Source of the DNA: Gemmatimonadota bacterium
GTDB lineage: Bacteria > Gemmatimonadota > Gemmatimonadetes > Gemmatimonadales > Gemmatimonadaceae
Length of the DNA: 64,000 bases
Assembly (NCBI GenBank): GCA_016712265.1
Contig: JADJRJ010000028.1
Span: 1,302,001 to 1,366,000, forward strand
Reading direction: 5' to 3'
Part shown: positions 51,975 to 60,531 of the stretch, one piece after another
How the letters are laid out: the number at the start of each line of letters is the position of its first letter
Position numbering within the stretch: position 1 is the stretch's first letter
Translations under genes and position numbers: made by a program
Notes under the pieces: model-generated
What the model saw: the letters and a program-made list of their open reading frames with translations, nothing else
Databases searched by the model: none
Told to the model about the DNA's origin: nothing

Positions 51975-53186
51975 GTGCTCACCACCGCCCAGATCCGCGC
52001 CCACTTTCCCGCACTTGCCCGCCAGCACAACGGGCTCCCGGTCGCCTACTTCGATGGCCCAGGGGGTACACAGGTGCCCACGAATGTCGGCGAGGCGATG
52101 CTCGACTATCTGTATCACCACAACGCCAACACCCATTGGGCGTATCCGAGCAGCGTGGAGACGGATGCGCTGTTGGCGTCGGCGCGCCAGGCCGCAGCGG
52201 ACTTCGTCAATGCCGCGCCGGGCGAAGTCGTCTTTGGCAACAACATGACCACGATCACCTTCCATGTCTCGCGTGCCCTGGGGCGTGGGTGGGGCGCTGG
52301 CGACGAGGTGGTCGTGACCGAACTCGACCACCACGCCAACCAGGCGCCCTGGCAGGCGCTCGCTCGTGAGCGCGGGATCACGGTCCGCGTCGCCCGCATG
52401 CACGCGGACACCGGAACCCTCGACTGGGCGCATCTCGAATCCCTGGTGAACCCGCGCACCCGTCTCCTGGCGATCGGTGCGGCGTCGAACGCGTTAGGCA
52501 CGATCAACGACATCCCGCGGGCAACCGCGTTGGCGCGCCACGTGGGTGCGCTCACGTTCGTCGATGCGGTGCACTTCGCGGCGCATGGCGTCGTTGACGT
52601 CCGCGCCTGGGACTGCGACTTCCTCGCCTGTTCGTCGTACAAGTTCTACGGTCCGCATGCTGGGATCCTCTACGGCCGCGCGTCCCTGCTGCAATCGCTG
52701 GACGTCCCCAAGCTCATCCCGGCACCCGACGAGGCGCCGGAACGCCTGGAGACGGGGACGCAGAACCACGAAGGGATCGTCGGCATCGGCGCCGCCATCG
52801 ATTTCATCGCCGCCGTGGGAGACGGCGCCTCGCGGCGCGAGCGACTTGTCTCCGCCATGACGGAGCTCCATCGGCGCGGTGATGCACTCATCGATCGCTT
52901 GTGGCGGGGGCTCGCCGCCGTGCCGGGCGTTACCCTGTACGGCCAAGTACCTGGGACGGGACCACGAACACCCACCTTGTCGTTCGTGAAAGAGGGCGTG
53001 CATCCCACAGACCTGGCCCGGAAGCTCGTCACGCGAGGACTTTTCCTCTCGGACGGCGATTTTTACGCGACCACGGTGATCGAGCGTCTGGGCTGCTCCG
53101 AGACCGGGGTCGTGCGCGCCGGCTGCGCGTGTTACACCACGGAGGACGAGGTCGACCGCCTGATTGACGCCGTGCGCACGGTGTAG
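51975..53186 (+). CDS. Class V aminotransferase, cysteine desulfurase-like
   Basis: A 403-residue PLP enzyme. VAYFDGPGGTQVP opens the fold, ELDHHANQAPW and AASNALGTINDI line the cofactor, FVDAVHFAAHG binds the ring and CSSYKFYGPHAG holds the PLP lysine. It resembles the 'cysteine desulfurase-like, SufS subfamily' group more closely than the aminotransferase at 9810. A late CSETGVVRAGCACYTTEDE region is notable for three cysteines but does not match the SufS loop well. GTG 51975 begins 24 bp after the heptamer array; no Shine-Dalgarno site. Confidence 0.83.
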   Translation: MLTTAQIRAHFPALARQHNGLPVAYFDGPGGTQVPTNVGEAMLDYLYHHNANTHWAYPSSVETDALLASARQAAADFVNAAPGEVVFGNNMTTITFHVSRALGRGWGAGDEVVVTELDHHANQAPWQALARERGITVRVARMHADTGTLDWAHLESLVNPRTRLLAIGAASNALGTINDIPRATALARHVGALTFVDAVHFAAHGVVDVRAWDCDFLACSSYKFYGPHAGILYGRASLLQSLDVPKLIPAPDEAPERLETGTQNHEGIVGIGAAIDFIAAVGDGASRRERLVSAMTELHRRGDALIDRLWRGLAAVPGVTLYGQVPGTGPRTPTLSFVKEGVHPTDLARKLVTRGLFLSDGDFYATTVIERLGCSETGVVRAGCACYTTEDEVDRLIDAVRTV

Positions 53187-53206
53187 GGCGCGCGGCGCGG
53201 CCCGCG

Positions 53207-53212
53207 TATCTT
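53207..53212 (+). promoter_or_regulatory. TATCTT -10 box of a leaderless promoter
   Basis: TATCTT followed by 7 nt (ACGCGCC) and the ATG at 53220. The same spacing occurs at four other genes in the window. It lies just 21 bp after the preceding aminotransferase stop. Confidence 0.55.
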
Positions 53213-53219
53213 ACGCGCC

Positions 53220-54356
53220 ATGCGGTTCCTCCTCGTCGTCGGGCTCGTCACGGCGTGTGCGCCAACGCCGGAGCGGGTTCCCCCCCTCGATGCGGCCTTT
53301 GTCCTCGCCGCCGGCGATTCGACGTTCCTCGTCGAACATGGGGCGCGAGGATTCGAGGTGCATCGGGCGCCCATTCTCCTCGCGCGGCTCGACGGCCGCT
53401 TTGAGGAGCTCTACATCGTTGATCGCGACTATTCGTTCCCTCGGGCGCTGTTTGTCAGCCAGGCGGTGTATCGGCGGGACCTCCTCTCGGGAGACTCCAC
53501 GCTGGTGTGGGAGGATCCCGAGGTCGCCGCCATCGCCGCCCGCTACCACCAGCGGCACCCTGGCGAACGCCCGCTGGGCCCTGATGACGAACTGCTGGAC
53601 GACAGCACCACCCAGGCGACGACCGACACCGAGCTGCTCGACGCGGTGGGGCCGTACCTGAACATCGAGTTCCACCTGGATGTGGATGCCGCCCCGGAGG
53701 CGCATACCCACCGGTCGCTGCGGCGAGTGCTCGACCTTCGCTCGGGCCGCGTCGTGTCCCTTGCGGATCTCACGGATTCAGCCACGGTGCCGACGGCCCT
53801 CGCGGCGGGGGAGCGGCTGTTCCGCGAGGCCCGTGACTCGGTGCAGCGGGCGACGGATGCTCGGGCGGCGCGGGCGCGCGAGGTCGTGGGTGCCTTTCGC
53901 TTCGACCCGACCTCGTTCGAGCTCGTCGACGTCGACTCGTCGGCGGTCGCCTCGTTTTTCGCGGTCGGGCAGGGCGCCAGCACGGCAGGGTACGTGCTCC
54001 CGGTGGGAGACGTGCCCCTCCAGCCCACAGGCTGGTATCGCGCCTACCGTGATACGCGCCCCGCGTCGTTTGACTCCACTCGGCTGGAGTGGCGCGACAC
54101 GTCGTGGACCCTCGTGGCCACCGCCCGGGCGGATCGCGCCGCGGCCGTCCTGACCCTCGTGGTGAACGGCAGCTCACACGCGATTACTGAAGTTCCCATG
54201 CCCGTGCGCCGACTCTATCGGTTGTCCTCGTCGGTCGCGGACCACAGCTGGCGCCAGGCCCTGCGCCGGGCGTTTGCCCAGTGGGCCAGCGACGCGGTGG
54301 TCGCTCCGGCCGCATCCCCACGCCCGTCTTCCTCCCGCCTCCCGGGTTCCGCATGA
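53220..54356 (+). CDS. Lipoprotein of unknown family
   Basis: A 378-residue lipoprotein. The short signal peptide ends LVTAC (lipobox, Cys13). The body mixes beta and alpha segments: AAGDSTFLVEHGARGFEVHR, GRFEELYIVDRDYSF, LRRVLDLRSGRVVSLADLTD and a region from about 240 with WYRAYRDTRP. The LDLRSG..SLADL phrase vaguely recalls DUF3298/RsiV-type domains, not enough for assignment. It has a leaderless-type promoter directly after the aminotransferase, and its stop overlaps the thioesterase start (ATGA). Confidence 0.7.
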   Translation: MRFLLVVGLVTACAPTPERVPPLDAAFVLAAGDSTFLVEHGARGFEVHRAPILLARLDGRFEELYIVDRDYSFPRALFVSQAVYRRDLLSGDSTLVWEDPEVAAIAARYHQRHPGERPLGPDDELLDDSTTQATTDTELLDAVGPYLNIEFHLDVDAAPEAHTHRSLRRVLDLRSGRVVSLADLTDSATVPTALAAGERLFREARDSVQRATDARAARAREVVGAFRFDPTSFELVDVDSSAVASFFAVGQGASTAGYVLPVGDVPLQPTGWYRAYRDTRPASFDSTRLEWRDTSWTLVATARADRAAAVLTLVVNGSSHAITEVPMPVRRLYRLSSSVADHSWRQALRRAFAQWASDAVVAPAASPRPSSSRLPGSA

Positions 54357-54832
54357 GTTCTCCGACGGCCACACGCACGCCACGCGACTCCGAGGCGATT
54401 GTCGCCGACCTCATGATGCCGCACCAGGCCAACGGACTGAAGCAGCCGTCCGTCTTTGGCGGCATCATCATGGGCATGGTCGATCGCTGTGCCGCCCTCG
54501 CCGCGATGCGGCACTCCGGCGGGCAGGTCACGACCCTCTCGATTGATCGGATCCTGTTCAAGGAGCCCATTCGCGTAGGGGAGTTGGTCGAGATTCGGTC
54601 GCGGGTCGTTTTCGTCGGTCGGACGTCGATGGCCGTTGTCGCGCAGGTCTATGCGGAGAACATGAGCACCGGCGTGCGGCGGCACACCAACGAGTGCTGG
54701 CTCACCTTCGTGCATCTCGATGAACACGGCCAACCTGCCGCGGTGCCGCCCCTCAAGGTGGAGACGGCCGAAGACCGCCACATGTACGACCTGGCGGCGA
54801 AGCGGCGCGAGCATGCGCTGGCGAGCGGCTGA
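54353..54832 (+). CDS. Hotdog-fold acyl-CoA thioesterase (YciA/BACH-like)
   Basis: A 159-residue single-hotdog protein. The motif DLMMPHQANGLKQPSVFGG followed by IIMGMVDRCAALAAMRHSGG contains the Asn/His and Asp positions of the acyl-CoA hydrolase family. VVFVGRTSMAVVAQVYAEN and ECWLTFVHLDEHG complete the sheet. It likely hydrolyses acyl-CoA thioesters in the cytoplasm; chain length is unknown. It is translationally coupled to the lipoprotein gene upstream by ATGA. Confidence 0.87.
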   Translation: MSSPTATRTPRDSEAIVADLMMPHQANGLKQPSVFGGIIMGMVDRCAALAAMRHSGGQVTTLSIDRILFKEPIRVGELVEIRSRVVFVGRTSMAVVAQVYAENMSTGVRRHTNECWLTFVHLDEHGQPAAVPPLKVETAEDRHMYDLAAKRREHALASG

Positions 54833-54877
54833 CCGGTGGGGTTGAATCAGAGCAGTCGACTCGCCACCCTTCAGCAC

Positions 54878-55306
54878 ATGACGTCCCGTTTCTCGCTCGA
54901 CCTCGCGAACCGAATGCTCCCCCTGGTGAGCCGGATCGTCGGTGATATTCTGGACCACTATCGACAGTGGCAGCAGGCCGTCGAGGCGTTTGAGGTGGCG
55001 ACTGCGAATGCACGCGTCGACCGACCGTCGCCGGAAGCGGAGGCGCACCAGCGCCGGGCACAGGTCCTCGCTACCGACATCCAGGGGTTCCAGTCCGAAC
55101 TCGCCAACCTCGGCGTGGAGTTCAAGGGGTTCGAGCTGGGCTTGGTCGATTTCCCTGGCGAAATCGACGGTCATCCGGTGATGTGGTGCTGGAAATTCGG
55201 TGAGACGGCGGTACAGCACTGGCACGAAGTGGACGCGGGGTTCGCCGGGCGCCAGCCGGTGGAGACCCTCCTCGCGTCGAACGCTCCTCCCGAACGCGAG
55301 CCATGA
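54878..55306 (+). CDS. DUF2203 family protein
   Basis: A 142-residue, largely helical protein. FSLDLANRMLPLVSRIVGDI at the start and GVEFKGFELGLVDFPGEIDG then VMWCWKFGETAVQHWHEVDA at the end are the hallmarks of DUF2203, a widespread bacterial family of unknown role. ATG 54878 gives the family N-terminus; a GTG at 54836 would add 14 residues. The next gene overlaps by 4 bp. Confidence 0.85.
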   Translation: MTSRFSLDLANRMLPLVSRIVGDILDHYRQWQQAVEAFEVATANARVDRPSPEAEAHQRRAQVLATDIQGFQSELANLGVEFKGFELGLVDFPGEIDGHPVMWCWKFGETAVQHWHEVDAGFAGRQPVETLLASNAPPEREP

Positions 55307-55584
55307 AGAAGCCCTTTCGCGGTCCCGACGGCACCTGGTGGGGTGTCGAGGTCGCCATGCCCTCGCACAGCAGCGCGATGGTGATCTTCCATCACCCAAC
55401 CGGCGAAACCGCGCGCCTCAATCGTTACGCGTGGGTCAACGCGCGGGACGCCGGGGCCATGGACCCGAGCTCCGTGCTGTCCACCGGCGCGGTGACCGGC
55501 GCGCTGGATGATCGCGCCTTGTCGCGCATCTTCCGCCGTTCCATGCCGATCAGCACCGATCGGCCGACGTTCATCGCGTCGTAA
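55303..55584 (+). CDS. Small hypothetical protein
   Basis: A 93-residue protein with no recognised domain. Features are GPDGTWWGVEVAMPSHSSAM, FHHPTGETARLNRYAW and a basic C-terminal half. Codon use is like its neighbours and its ATG overlaps the DUF2203 stop (ATGA), which supports it as a real gene of that operon. It converges with RNase Z, 9 bp apart. Confidence 0.65.
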   Translation: MKKPFRGPDGTWWGVEVAMPSHSSAMVIFHHPTGETARLNRYAWVNARDAGAMDPSSVLSTGAVTGALDDRALSRIFRRSMPISTDRPTFIAS

Positions 55585-55593
55585 CAGCGACTC

Positions 55594-56520
55594 CTACGTC
55601 GCGTCCGGGAACGGAACGTCGATCTCCATGCCGTCGCGCGCGACCTGAACCACCGGGAACACTTCACGCGCCTCCCGTTCGAGGTCGGAGGTGTCCCGCG
55701 TGTACCGCGCGGAGAGGTGCGTCAAGACCAGGCGACGGACCTCGGCGTCGCGTGCGACACCGGCCGCTTCCCGGGCCGTGCTATGCCCGGTTTCCCCTGC
55801 TCGAGCCGCTTCTTCGTCTCCGAAGGTGGACTCATGGACCAGCAGGTCCGCTCGATGGGCGGCCTCAACGGTCTCGTCGCAAGGCCGGGTATCGCCTGTA
55901 ATCACCACCCGTCGCCCCGGCCGCGTGGGACCAACCAGCATGGCGGGCTCGACCACGCGTCCGTCATCGAGCGTGATGGCTTGCCCCTTGTGGATACGCC
56001 CCCAGAGTGGCCCCTCTGGAATGCCCATCGCGCGTGCGGTGTCGGGGTCGAAGCGCCCCAGACGATCGTGCTCGACCAAGGCCCAGCTGATCGCCACTGC
56101 CCCCCGGTGGCGGGCCTGGACGGCGCGCATCTCGTAGTCGCCGCGCGGCAACACCGCTCCCGGCTCAACCTCGGTGATCTCGAGCGGATAGGTCAGCCGA
56201 TCGGCGCCGAGCGTCTCGCAACGCTGTAGCACCCGTTCCGCCCCTCTGGGGCCCCAGCATCGAAGCGGCTCGACCCGGCCCTGCAGGGCCAGGGTGCGCA
56301 TGAGTCCCGCGATCCCCAGAAAGTGGTCGGCGTGGAAGTGCGAGAAGAAGATGTCGTTGAGGGAGAACGAGACACCGTAGCGCATCATCTGGCGCTGCGT
56401 CCCCTCGCCGCAATCCACGAGCAGGGTCTCGCCCTCCCGTTCGACGGCGATGGACGTGACGCCGCGTTCGACCGTGGGACGCGACGCCGAGGTCCCAAGG
56501 AATCGGACGATGAGCGGCAT
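55594..56520 (-). CDS. rnz: Ribonuclease Z (tRNA 3'-processing endonuclease)
   Basis: A 308-residue metallo-beta-lactamase nuclease that trims tRNA 3' trailers. The start MPLIVRFLGTSASRPT is diagnostic. The zinc motif is SHFHADHFLGIAGL, GEGTQRQMM is the substrate loop, TGDTRPCDETV and HESTFGDE supply further ligands, and LTHLSARY the last His. The window's two tRNA genes do not encode CCA, so this activity is needed before CCA addition. A TATATT box lies 8 nt upstream of the ATG, nearly the leaderless geometry. Confidence 0.95.
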   Translation of the reverse strand: MPLIVRFLGTSASRPTVERGVTSIAVEREGETLLVDCGEGTQRQMMRYGVSFSLNDIFFSHFHADHFLGIAGLMRTLALQGRVEPLRCWGPRGAERVLQRCETLGADRLTYPLEITEVEPGAVLPRGDYEMRAVQARHRGAVAISWALVEHDRLGRFDPDTARAMGIPEGPLWGRIHKGQAITLDDGRVVEPAMLVGPTRPGRRVVITGDTRPCDETVEAAHRADLLVHESTFGDEEAARAGETGHSTAREAAGVARDAEVRRLVLTHLSARYTRDTSDLEREAREVFPVVQVARDGMEIDVPFPDAT

Positions 56521-56528
56521 GGCGCGGG

Positions 56529-56534
56529 AATATA
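56529..56534 (-). promoter_or_regulatory. TATATT -10 box upstream of rnz
   Basis: On the minus strand TATATT precedes the rnz ATG by 8 nt, one more than the other leaderless candidates. Confidence 0.45.
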
Positions 56535-56633
56535 GCGGCCCTGTAACAGCGGTCCCCCGCCGTGAAGTGTGACGCACATCGCTGAGGCCGGCGTGGGCGC
56601 GACCCACATTCGGCGCACCAGGAGGCAGTCGCC

Positions 56634-57020
56634 ATGACGGAGAAGAGCAAGCGCGGGTTCGCGTCGATGGACCCGGAGCGCCAGCGTGAAATCGCGAGCA
56701 AGGGGGGGCGTGCCGCCCACGCCAAGGGCACCGCACACGAGTGGTCGAAGGAAGAGGCCAGGCAGGCCGGTCACAAGGGCGGTGTGGTGATCAGCCGGAA
56801 CCGCGATCATATGTCGATGATCGGTCGCGAGGGGGGCGAGGCCAGGAGCCGCCTGACCGCCGAGCTGCGGCTGAACGGGACGGCGCCGCGCCGCTTTGTG
56901 GAGCGGGCCGCTGGAATGGCACACGGCACGGAGGTGCACGATGACGTGGCGCCGCCGCCGCGGTACGGTGAGCGGATGGCCGAGGCCGATCGCCCCCTGG
57001 CGCCTACACCGAGAGATTAG
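56634..57020 (+). CDS. KGG-repeat stress protein (GsiB/YciG-like)
   Basis: A 128-residue hydrophilic, probably disordered protein. It holds three KGG-type repeats: DPERQREIASKGGRAAHAKG, KEEARQAGHKGGVVISRN and a degenerate MSMIGREGGEARSRL. Such repeats occur in general-stress proteins including GsiB and YciG. The C-terminal third is unrelated and basic. AGGAGG 8 nt before the ATG is one of the few classic ribosome sites here, suggesting high expression. Its TAG shares TTAG with the convergent photolyase stop. Confidence 0.85.
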   Translation: MTEKSKRGFASMDPERQREIASKGGRAAHAKGTAHEWSKEEARQAGHKGGVVISRNRDHMSMIGREGGEARSRLTAELRLNGTAPRRFVERAAGMAHGTEVHDDVAPPPRYGERMAEADRPLAPTPRD

Positions 57021-58450
57021 TCTGCCGGGGGCGTCCACCGCGCCACGTATTGGTCCACGTCCCATTTCTCTCGTGCCCGTGTGAGGGACATGGGACGGAT
57101 CAGCCCGAAGACCGGGCGATTGTAGAACGGCCGGTCGAACTTCCCGAAGCACCACTGGACCCCGGCATAGCTGCCGGGGTCTCGTCCGTCGAGGCCGTAT
57201 TTGTTGTTAAGGTGGAGTGCCCAGGCCAGTCCCTGGCTGTAGCTGGGCGCCCAGGCCAGGAAGTGCTTGCCCCATAACATTCGCACCACGTTGTGCATCA
57301 TGCCGGTCTGCATGAGCTCGTGCTGTGCGGCGTTCCACAGGGGGTCGTGCGTCGTTGCGGACTCGAACCTGGCGAGCGAGTAGCTGCCGTCGCGGGGATC
57401 GGCAGCATGGTCGGCCATCGTCTTGTGGACCCATGGTGGGAGCGCATCGAGCGAGGCGTAGCGCGGATTGCGCAGGCAGAAGTTGAGGGCCAGTTCGCGC
57501 CAGACCACCAGTTCGTTCAGGAAGGCATCGACCTGATCGGCCGGCCCCGCTTCCAGCGCCGTCCGCGCCACTTCGGCGGCCGCGATCTGGCCGAAATGCA
57601 GGTACGGGGAGAGGCGGCTGGATCCGACGTCGTCGTTAGGGTCGACGCGCCGCCGACTGTATTGTGGCAGGGTGTCGCGACAAAAGGCCAGAAGGCGCGC
57701 TCGCGCGGCGGACAGTCCGCTGGTGAGCGCGGCGGCAGGGACGGTGTGGTCGATGTCGCAGCGTGCCACCTCGCCCGCGATGTCGAGGGAGGCGAAATCC
57801 ACGGCCGCACCGGGCAGGGAGCGGACCAGATCCTCCCGGGCCCGGACACGGGGGGGGCGATCTTCGACGCGCTGCAGCGCGTGTGTGAGCCAGGGGAGCA
57901 ACCGCGGTCGGATGGTGCGCGCCGCGTATTCCTCCTTCTCGAAGATCCCGGACGGCACAATGGCATACGACTCGATGGCGACCATCCGGCAGTCCACGCG
58001 CTGTGCCACGCGGGCATTCCGCTCGGCGATGCCGGCCGTTGGGAAGAGGTCGGTGACCACGAGCGCCGCGCGAGCGGCCAGGGCGTCGACGACTCGAGGA
58101 TTGTCCGCGCGATCATGGCGCAGGACGAATCGATAGGTGAGGCCCTGCGAACGCGCGGCGACCGCCAGTTCCGCGGCGTTGGAGAGGATGAAGTGGTGAA
58201 TGCGGTCGTTCGCGTGCGGATAGGTGGGGTCCAGCCCCTGGTGCACGATGAGCGGTAGGCCCAGACGGTCCGCCTGGAGGGTGGCGAAGCGGAGTGCCCA
58301 GTTCTCTTGAAGGCGGTGCGTGGCCTGCATCCAGTAGACGACGTATTCCCCGTCAGACCGCGTTCTGTGGTTGTTGAGTCGCACCCCCCGTCGGGAGATT
58401 TGGGCGCGGACATACGGGTGCTCTAGTGGCAGGGGGGCGTCGGGTCTCAT
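57017..58450 (-). CDS. Class II deoxyribodipyrimidine photolyase
   Basis: A 477-residue flavoprotein repairing cyclobutane pyrimidine dimers with light. The N-terminal antenna fold is YVVYWMQATHRLQENWAL. The FAD domain has SRLSPYLHFGQIAA, VWRELALNFC and DPLWNAAQHELMQTGMMHN, then WGKHFLAWA and LNNKYGLDGRDPGSYAGVQW, the class II pattern distinct from class I/cryptochrome. Length fits. Next to KGG-stress and near mpg, it adds to the DNA-damage and stress content. The leader is about 36 nt or more, with a TAGATA-like box. Confidence 0.93.
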   Translation of the reverse strand: MRPDAPLPLEHPYVRAQISRRGVRLNNHRTRSDGEYVVYWMQATHRLQENWALRFATLQADRLGLPLIVHQGLDPTYPHANDRIHHFILSNAAELAVAARSQGLTYRFVLRHDRADNPRVVDALAARAALVVTDLFPTAGIAERNARVAQRVDCRMVAIESYAIVPSGIFEKEEYAARTIRPRLLPWLTHALQRVEDRPPRVRAREDLVRSLPGAAVDFASLDIAGEVARCDIDHTVPAAALTSGLSAARARLLAFCRDTLPQYSRRRVDPNDDVGSSRLSPYLHFGQIAAAEVARTALEAGPADQVDAFLNELVVWRELALNFCLRNPRYASLDALPPWVHKTMADHAADPRDGSYSLARFESATTHDPLWNAAQHELMQTGMMHNVVRMLWGKHFLAWAPSYSQGLAWALHLNNKYGLDGRDPGSYAGVQWCFGKFDRPFYNRPVFGLIRPMSLTRAREKWDVDQYVARWTPPAD

Positions 58451-58666
58451 TTCGCGGTCGGCGGAACTTTCCGGTGGCTTCGCTGGTATCTAGCGTATGA
58501 ACAGGGAGCCAAGTGCATGTGGTTCCAAGGGTTGCATGGCCGGCGGTTGACACGAGGAATGGCTCCACTAGGTTTCGGCATCGACTCGGCCCGGTTTGTG
58601 CGGGGCCGGTTTGTTACGCCGGAGTGCGACCGTCGTATAAGAGCGGAAGCGTTCTCCAGGTTTATC
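58451..58666. other. Divergent promoter region for photolyase and tRNA-Ala
   Basis: 216 bp without a gene. Plus strand: TTGACA at 58547-58552 with TAGGTT at 58569-58574 (16-nt spacer), and TTGTTA at 58611-58616 with TATAAG at 58636-58641 (19-nt spacer) 25 bp before the tRNA. Minus strand: a TAGATA-type box about 40 nt before the photolyase start. Confidence 0.55.
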
Positions 58667-58739
58667 GGGGCTGTAGCTCAGTTGGGAGAGCGCTGCGTTC
58701 GCAATGCAGAGGTCAGGGGTTCGACCCCCCTCAGCTCCA
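58667..58739 (+). tRNA. tRNA-Ala (anticodon CGC)
   Basis: Complete cloverleaf of 73 nt. Acceptor GGGGCTG/CAGCTCC (one G-U), D-arm with AGCTCAGTTGGGAGAGC, anticodon loop TTCGCAA giving CGC, and T-arm AGGGGTTCGACCCCC. Discriminator A73; the CCA end is not encoded. It reads GCG codons, which are very common in this GC-rich genome. Confidence 0.95.
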
Positions 58740-58841
58740 TAGATTTGCGGTACCTGGGCAGGATTCAGCCAGCCGTCGTTCGGTAGGACGTAGAGTTCCA
58801 ATGACGACGCGCTTGGCGACTCCCGGCGCACCGCTCCCTCA

Positions 58842-58871
58842 CTGGCCGCCCTCGTGCGGCCAGTTGTGTTT
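58842..58871 (+). terminator. Terminator of tRNA-Ala
   Basis: CTGGCCGC and GCGGCCAG (8 bp) around a 6-nt loop, followed by TTGTGTTT. T-richness on the plus strand assigns it to the tRNA rather than to the convergent lipoprotein gene whose stop it touches. Confidence 0.7.
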
Positions 58872-60145
58872 CAGGGGGCGAGCGCGGCGATGTCGCGACG
58901 AAGGGCCTCGAAACAGGCCGCGAGGAACCGATTCTCCTCGACCTCCGTTTGGCCCTCGTACTCGCCGAAAGCGGTCGCCCCAAGCCCGCCCAACCACCGC
59001 ATGATCGCGCTTTCGTGAACGACGAGGCGGAGGTGGCGGAGGCTCATGGTCTGGGACGCGAGATCGTCCCGCACACCAAGGCGAAGCTCGACTCCGCGTC
59101 CGGCGAAGGGCGTGCGCAACGGGGTCCGGATCAATTGGTTGGCCGCCAACGGAAAGCGCCATTCAGGCTCCCGTTGCCAGCGCACGGCGATGCCACGATG
59201 GCGCGCATCGCCCTCGAAGGTCATGGTGCCGACAAGCCGTCGAAAGCCGACGCGGAAGATCTTGAACTTGACTGACGCGTCCGCGTGCAGCTGAAGGGTG
59301 TCGGGTAGCGGGCGGGGTGGCCCATCGAGGGCGACCCAGTGTCGATCCCGGGCGCGGACGACGATGCGGACGTGACCCGGAGTGCCGACGAGGGAGAGGT
59401 AGCGGGCGCCCTGCGGGTCAACCAGGGTCGCCGTGTAGTCGGCCGGCATGAGGTAGCGGTCGATCCATGCCGCGAACGACGGAGCCTCACGACGCAGGGA
59501 GTCTGGCTGCCAGGCGATGTCGAGGGTCAGCTGGGTGCTGCCGTCGGCGGCCGGTGTACTCCGCAGGGAGTCGATGTGAAACAGGCGCCCAAACTGCCGT
59601 GAGGCCAGGGGGAGCACCCGCTCGAGGTTGCCGCGGACCTGGGGCCCCGTCATGCCCTCAAAGGCTGTGAGGAGGTACCGGATGCCGTTGGCCACGGCCG
59701 CTGCGGGTGCGCTGCCAATCGCGTGATCGACGATCGTGATCCACTCGTACGTCGACGGGGTCACCTTTCGCAGCCGGATGTAGTGCCGCTCTCCGCCAAG
59801 CCTCCGGGGGTACGGGGAGTTGGGGGTCGCGCGGAAGTGGTAGGTCGGTCCCTGCAAGGCGGCGTCGAGGTACAGGGCCTGAGAGGAGTCCGGGGCGCCA
59901 CGGATCATCCAGAGCGAGGAGTCTCGAAAGAGGCGCGACGGCGCCAGGGCGTATTGGCCCATCAGGGGGCGCGCCGCGGCGAAGGTGGAGTCCCGGCTCA
60001 CGTTCGTGAAACGGTAGGCGAAGGCGGCCGCCGCTTCGTCGGCTCCGCGGCGTGCGCTGGGGAGGTCAGAGCCCCATCGGGGGAGTGAATCGCCACATGC
60101 GGTGACGAGGGCCAGGAGGCAGACGGTGGGCGAGCGACCGATCAC
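58871..60145 (-). CDS. Large lipoprotein of unknown family
   Basis: A 424-residue lipoprotein. The signal peptide ends LLALVTAC with lipobox VTAC and Cys17. The body is rich in beta strands with phrases such as YLDAALQGPTYHFRATPNSP, HYIRLRKVTPSTYEWITIVD and RHWVALDGPPRPLPDTLQLH; C-terminal helices end EENRFLAACFEALRRDIAAL. No domain is recognised. GTG 60145 is the start because it heads the signal peptide. It lies between two tRNA genes of opposite direction and appears monocistronic. Confidence 0.75.
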   Translation of the reverse strand: MIGRSPTVCLLALVTACGDSLPRWGSDLPSARRGADEAAAAFAYRFTNVSRDSTFAAARPLMGQYALAPSRLFRDSSLWMIRGAPDSSQALYLDAALQGPTYHFRATPNSPYPRRLGGERHYIRLRKVTPSTYEWITIVDHAIGSAPAAAVANGIRYLLTAFEGMTGPQVRGNLERVLPLASRQFGRLFHIDSLRSTPAADGSTQLTLDIAWQPDSLRREAPSFAAWIDRYLMPADYTATLVDPQGARYLSLVGTPGHVRIVVRARDRHWVALDGPPRPLPDTLQLHADASVKFKIFRVGFRRLVGTMTFEGDARHRGIAVRWQREPEWRFPLAANQLIRTPLRTPFAGRGVELRLGVRDDLASQTMSLRHLRLVVHESAIMRWLGGLGATAFGEYEGQTEVEENRFLAACFEALRRDIAALAP

Positions 60146-60228
60146 GGGTGTGGATTGGGGGGTGCCACGTGGCGGGGGGTGACGGTAGTTTCTTTACGCC
60201 GCGTGTGCCGTGAATGGTTCACCGGAAC

Positions 60229-60301
60229 TGCCCCTTGGTGTAACTGGCAACACGTCTGACTCTGGATCAGAAGAGTCCTGGTTCGAGCCCAGGAGGGGCA
60301 A
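60229..60301 (+). tRNA. tRNA-Gln (anticodon CTG)
   Basis: Complete 73-nt tRNA. Acceptor TGCCCCT/AGGGGCA, D-arm TGGTGTAACTGGCAACA, anticodon stem-loop TCTGA-CTCTGGA-TCAGA giving CTG, and T-arm CCTGGTTCGAGCCCAGG. CCA is not encoded. The U1-A72 first pair is typical of bacterial tRNA-Gln. Confidence 0.95.
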
Positions 60302-60305
60302 CTGC

Positions 60306-60334
60306 AAAGAGGCCGCGTGAGCGGCCTCTTTTTT
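60306..60334 (+). terminator. Terminator of tRNA-Gln
   Basis: AAAGAGGCCGC and GCGGCCTCTTT form an 11-bp stem with GTGA loop, ending in a run of six T. It is the strongest intrinsic terminator in the window. Confidence 0.92.
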
Positions 60335-60531
60335 GTTGCCCCGCCTGGGCTCGCGCCTTGCTGGGAGACGCCGCCTTGAGATAAGGCCCGCGGGTTGTTG
60401 CGGCCGAGGGTAGCGGAGAGCGGGATGATTGGCGGACGCCAAGAATTTTGTGGTCCGCAGGAAGGACTTTCCGGGTGACCCGCAGCGGGGTGGGCAGTCC
60501 CTGAGGATAGGGCAATTCGCCCGGTCTCGTC

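Noticed and set aside
60335..60531. Cyclic-di-GMP riboswitch before the GGDEF-EAL gene
   Set aside because: I could not find the conserved GEMM core or a matching fold in the leader; only short GC hairpins are possible.
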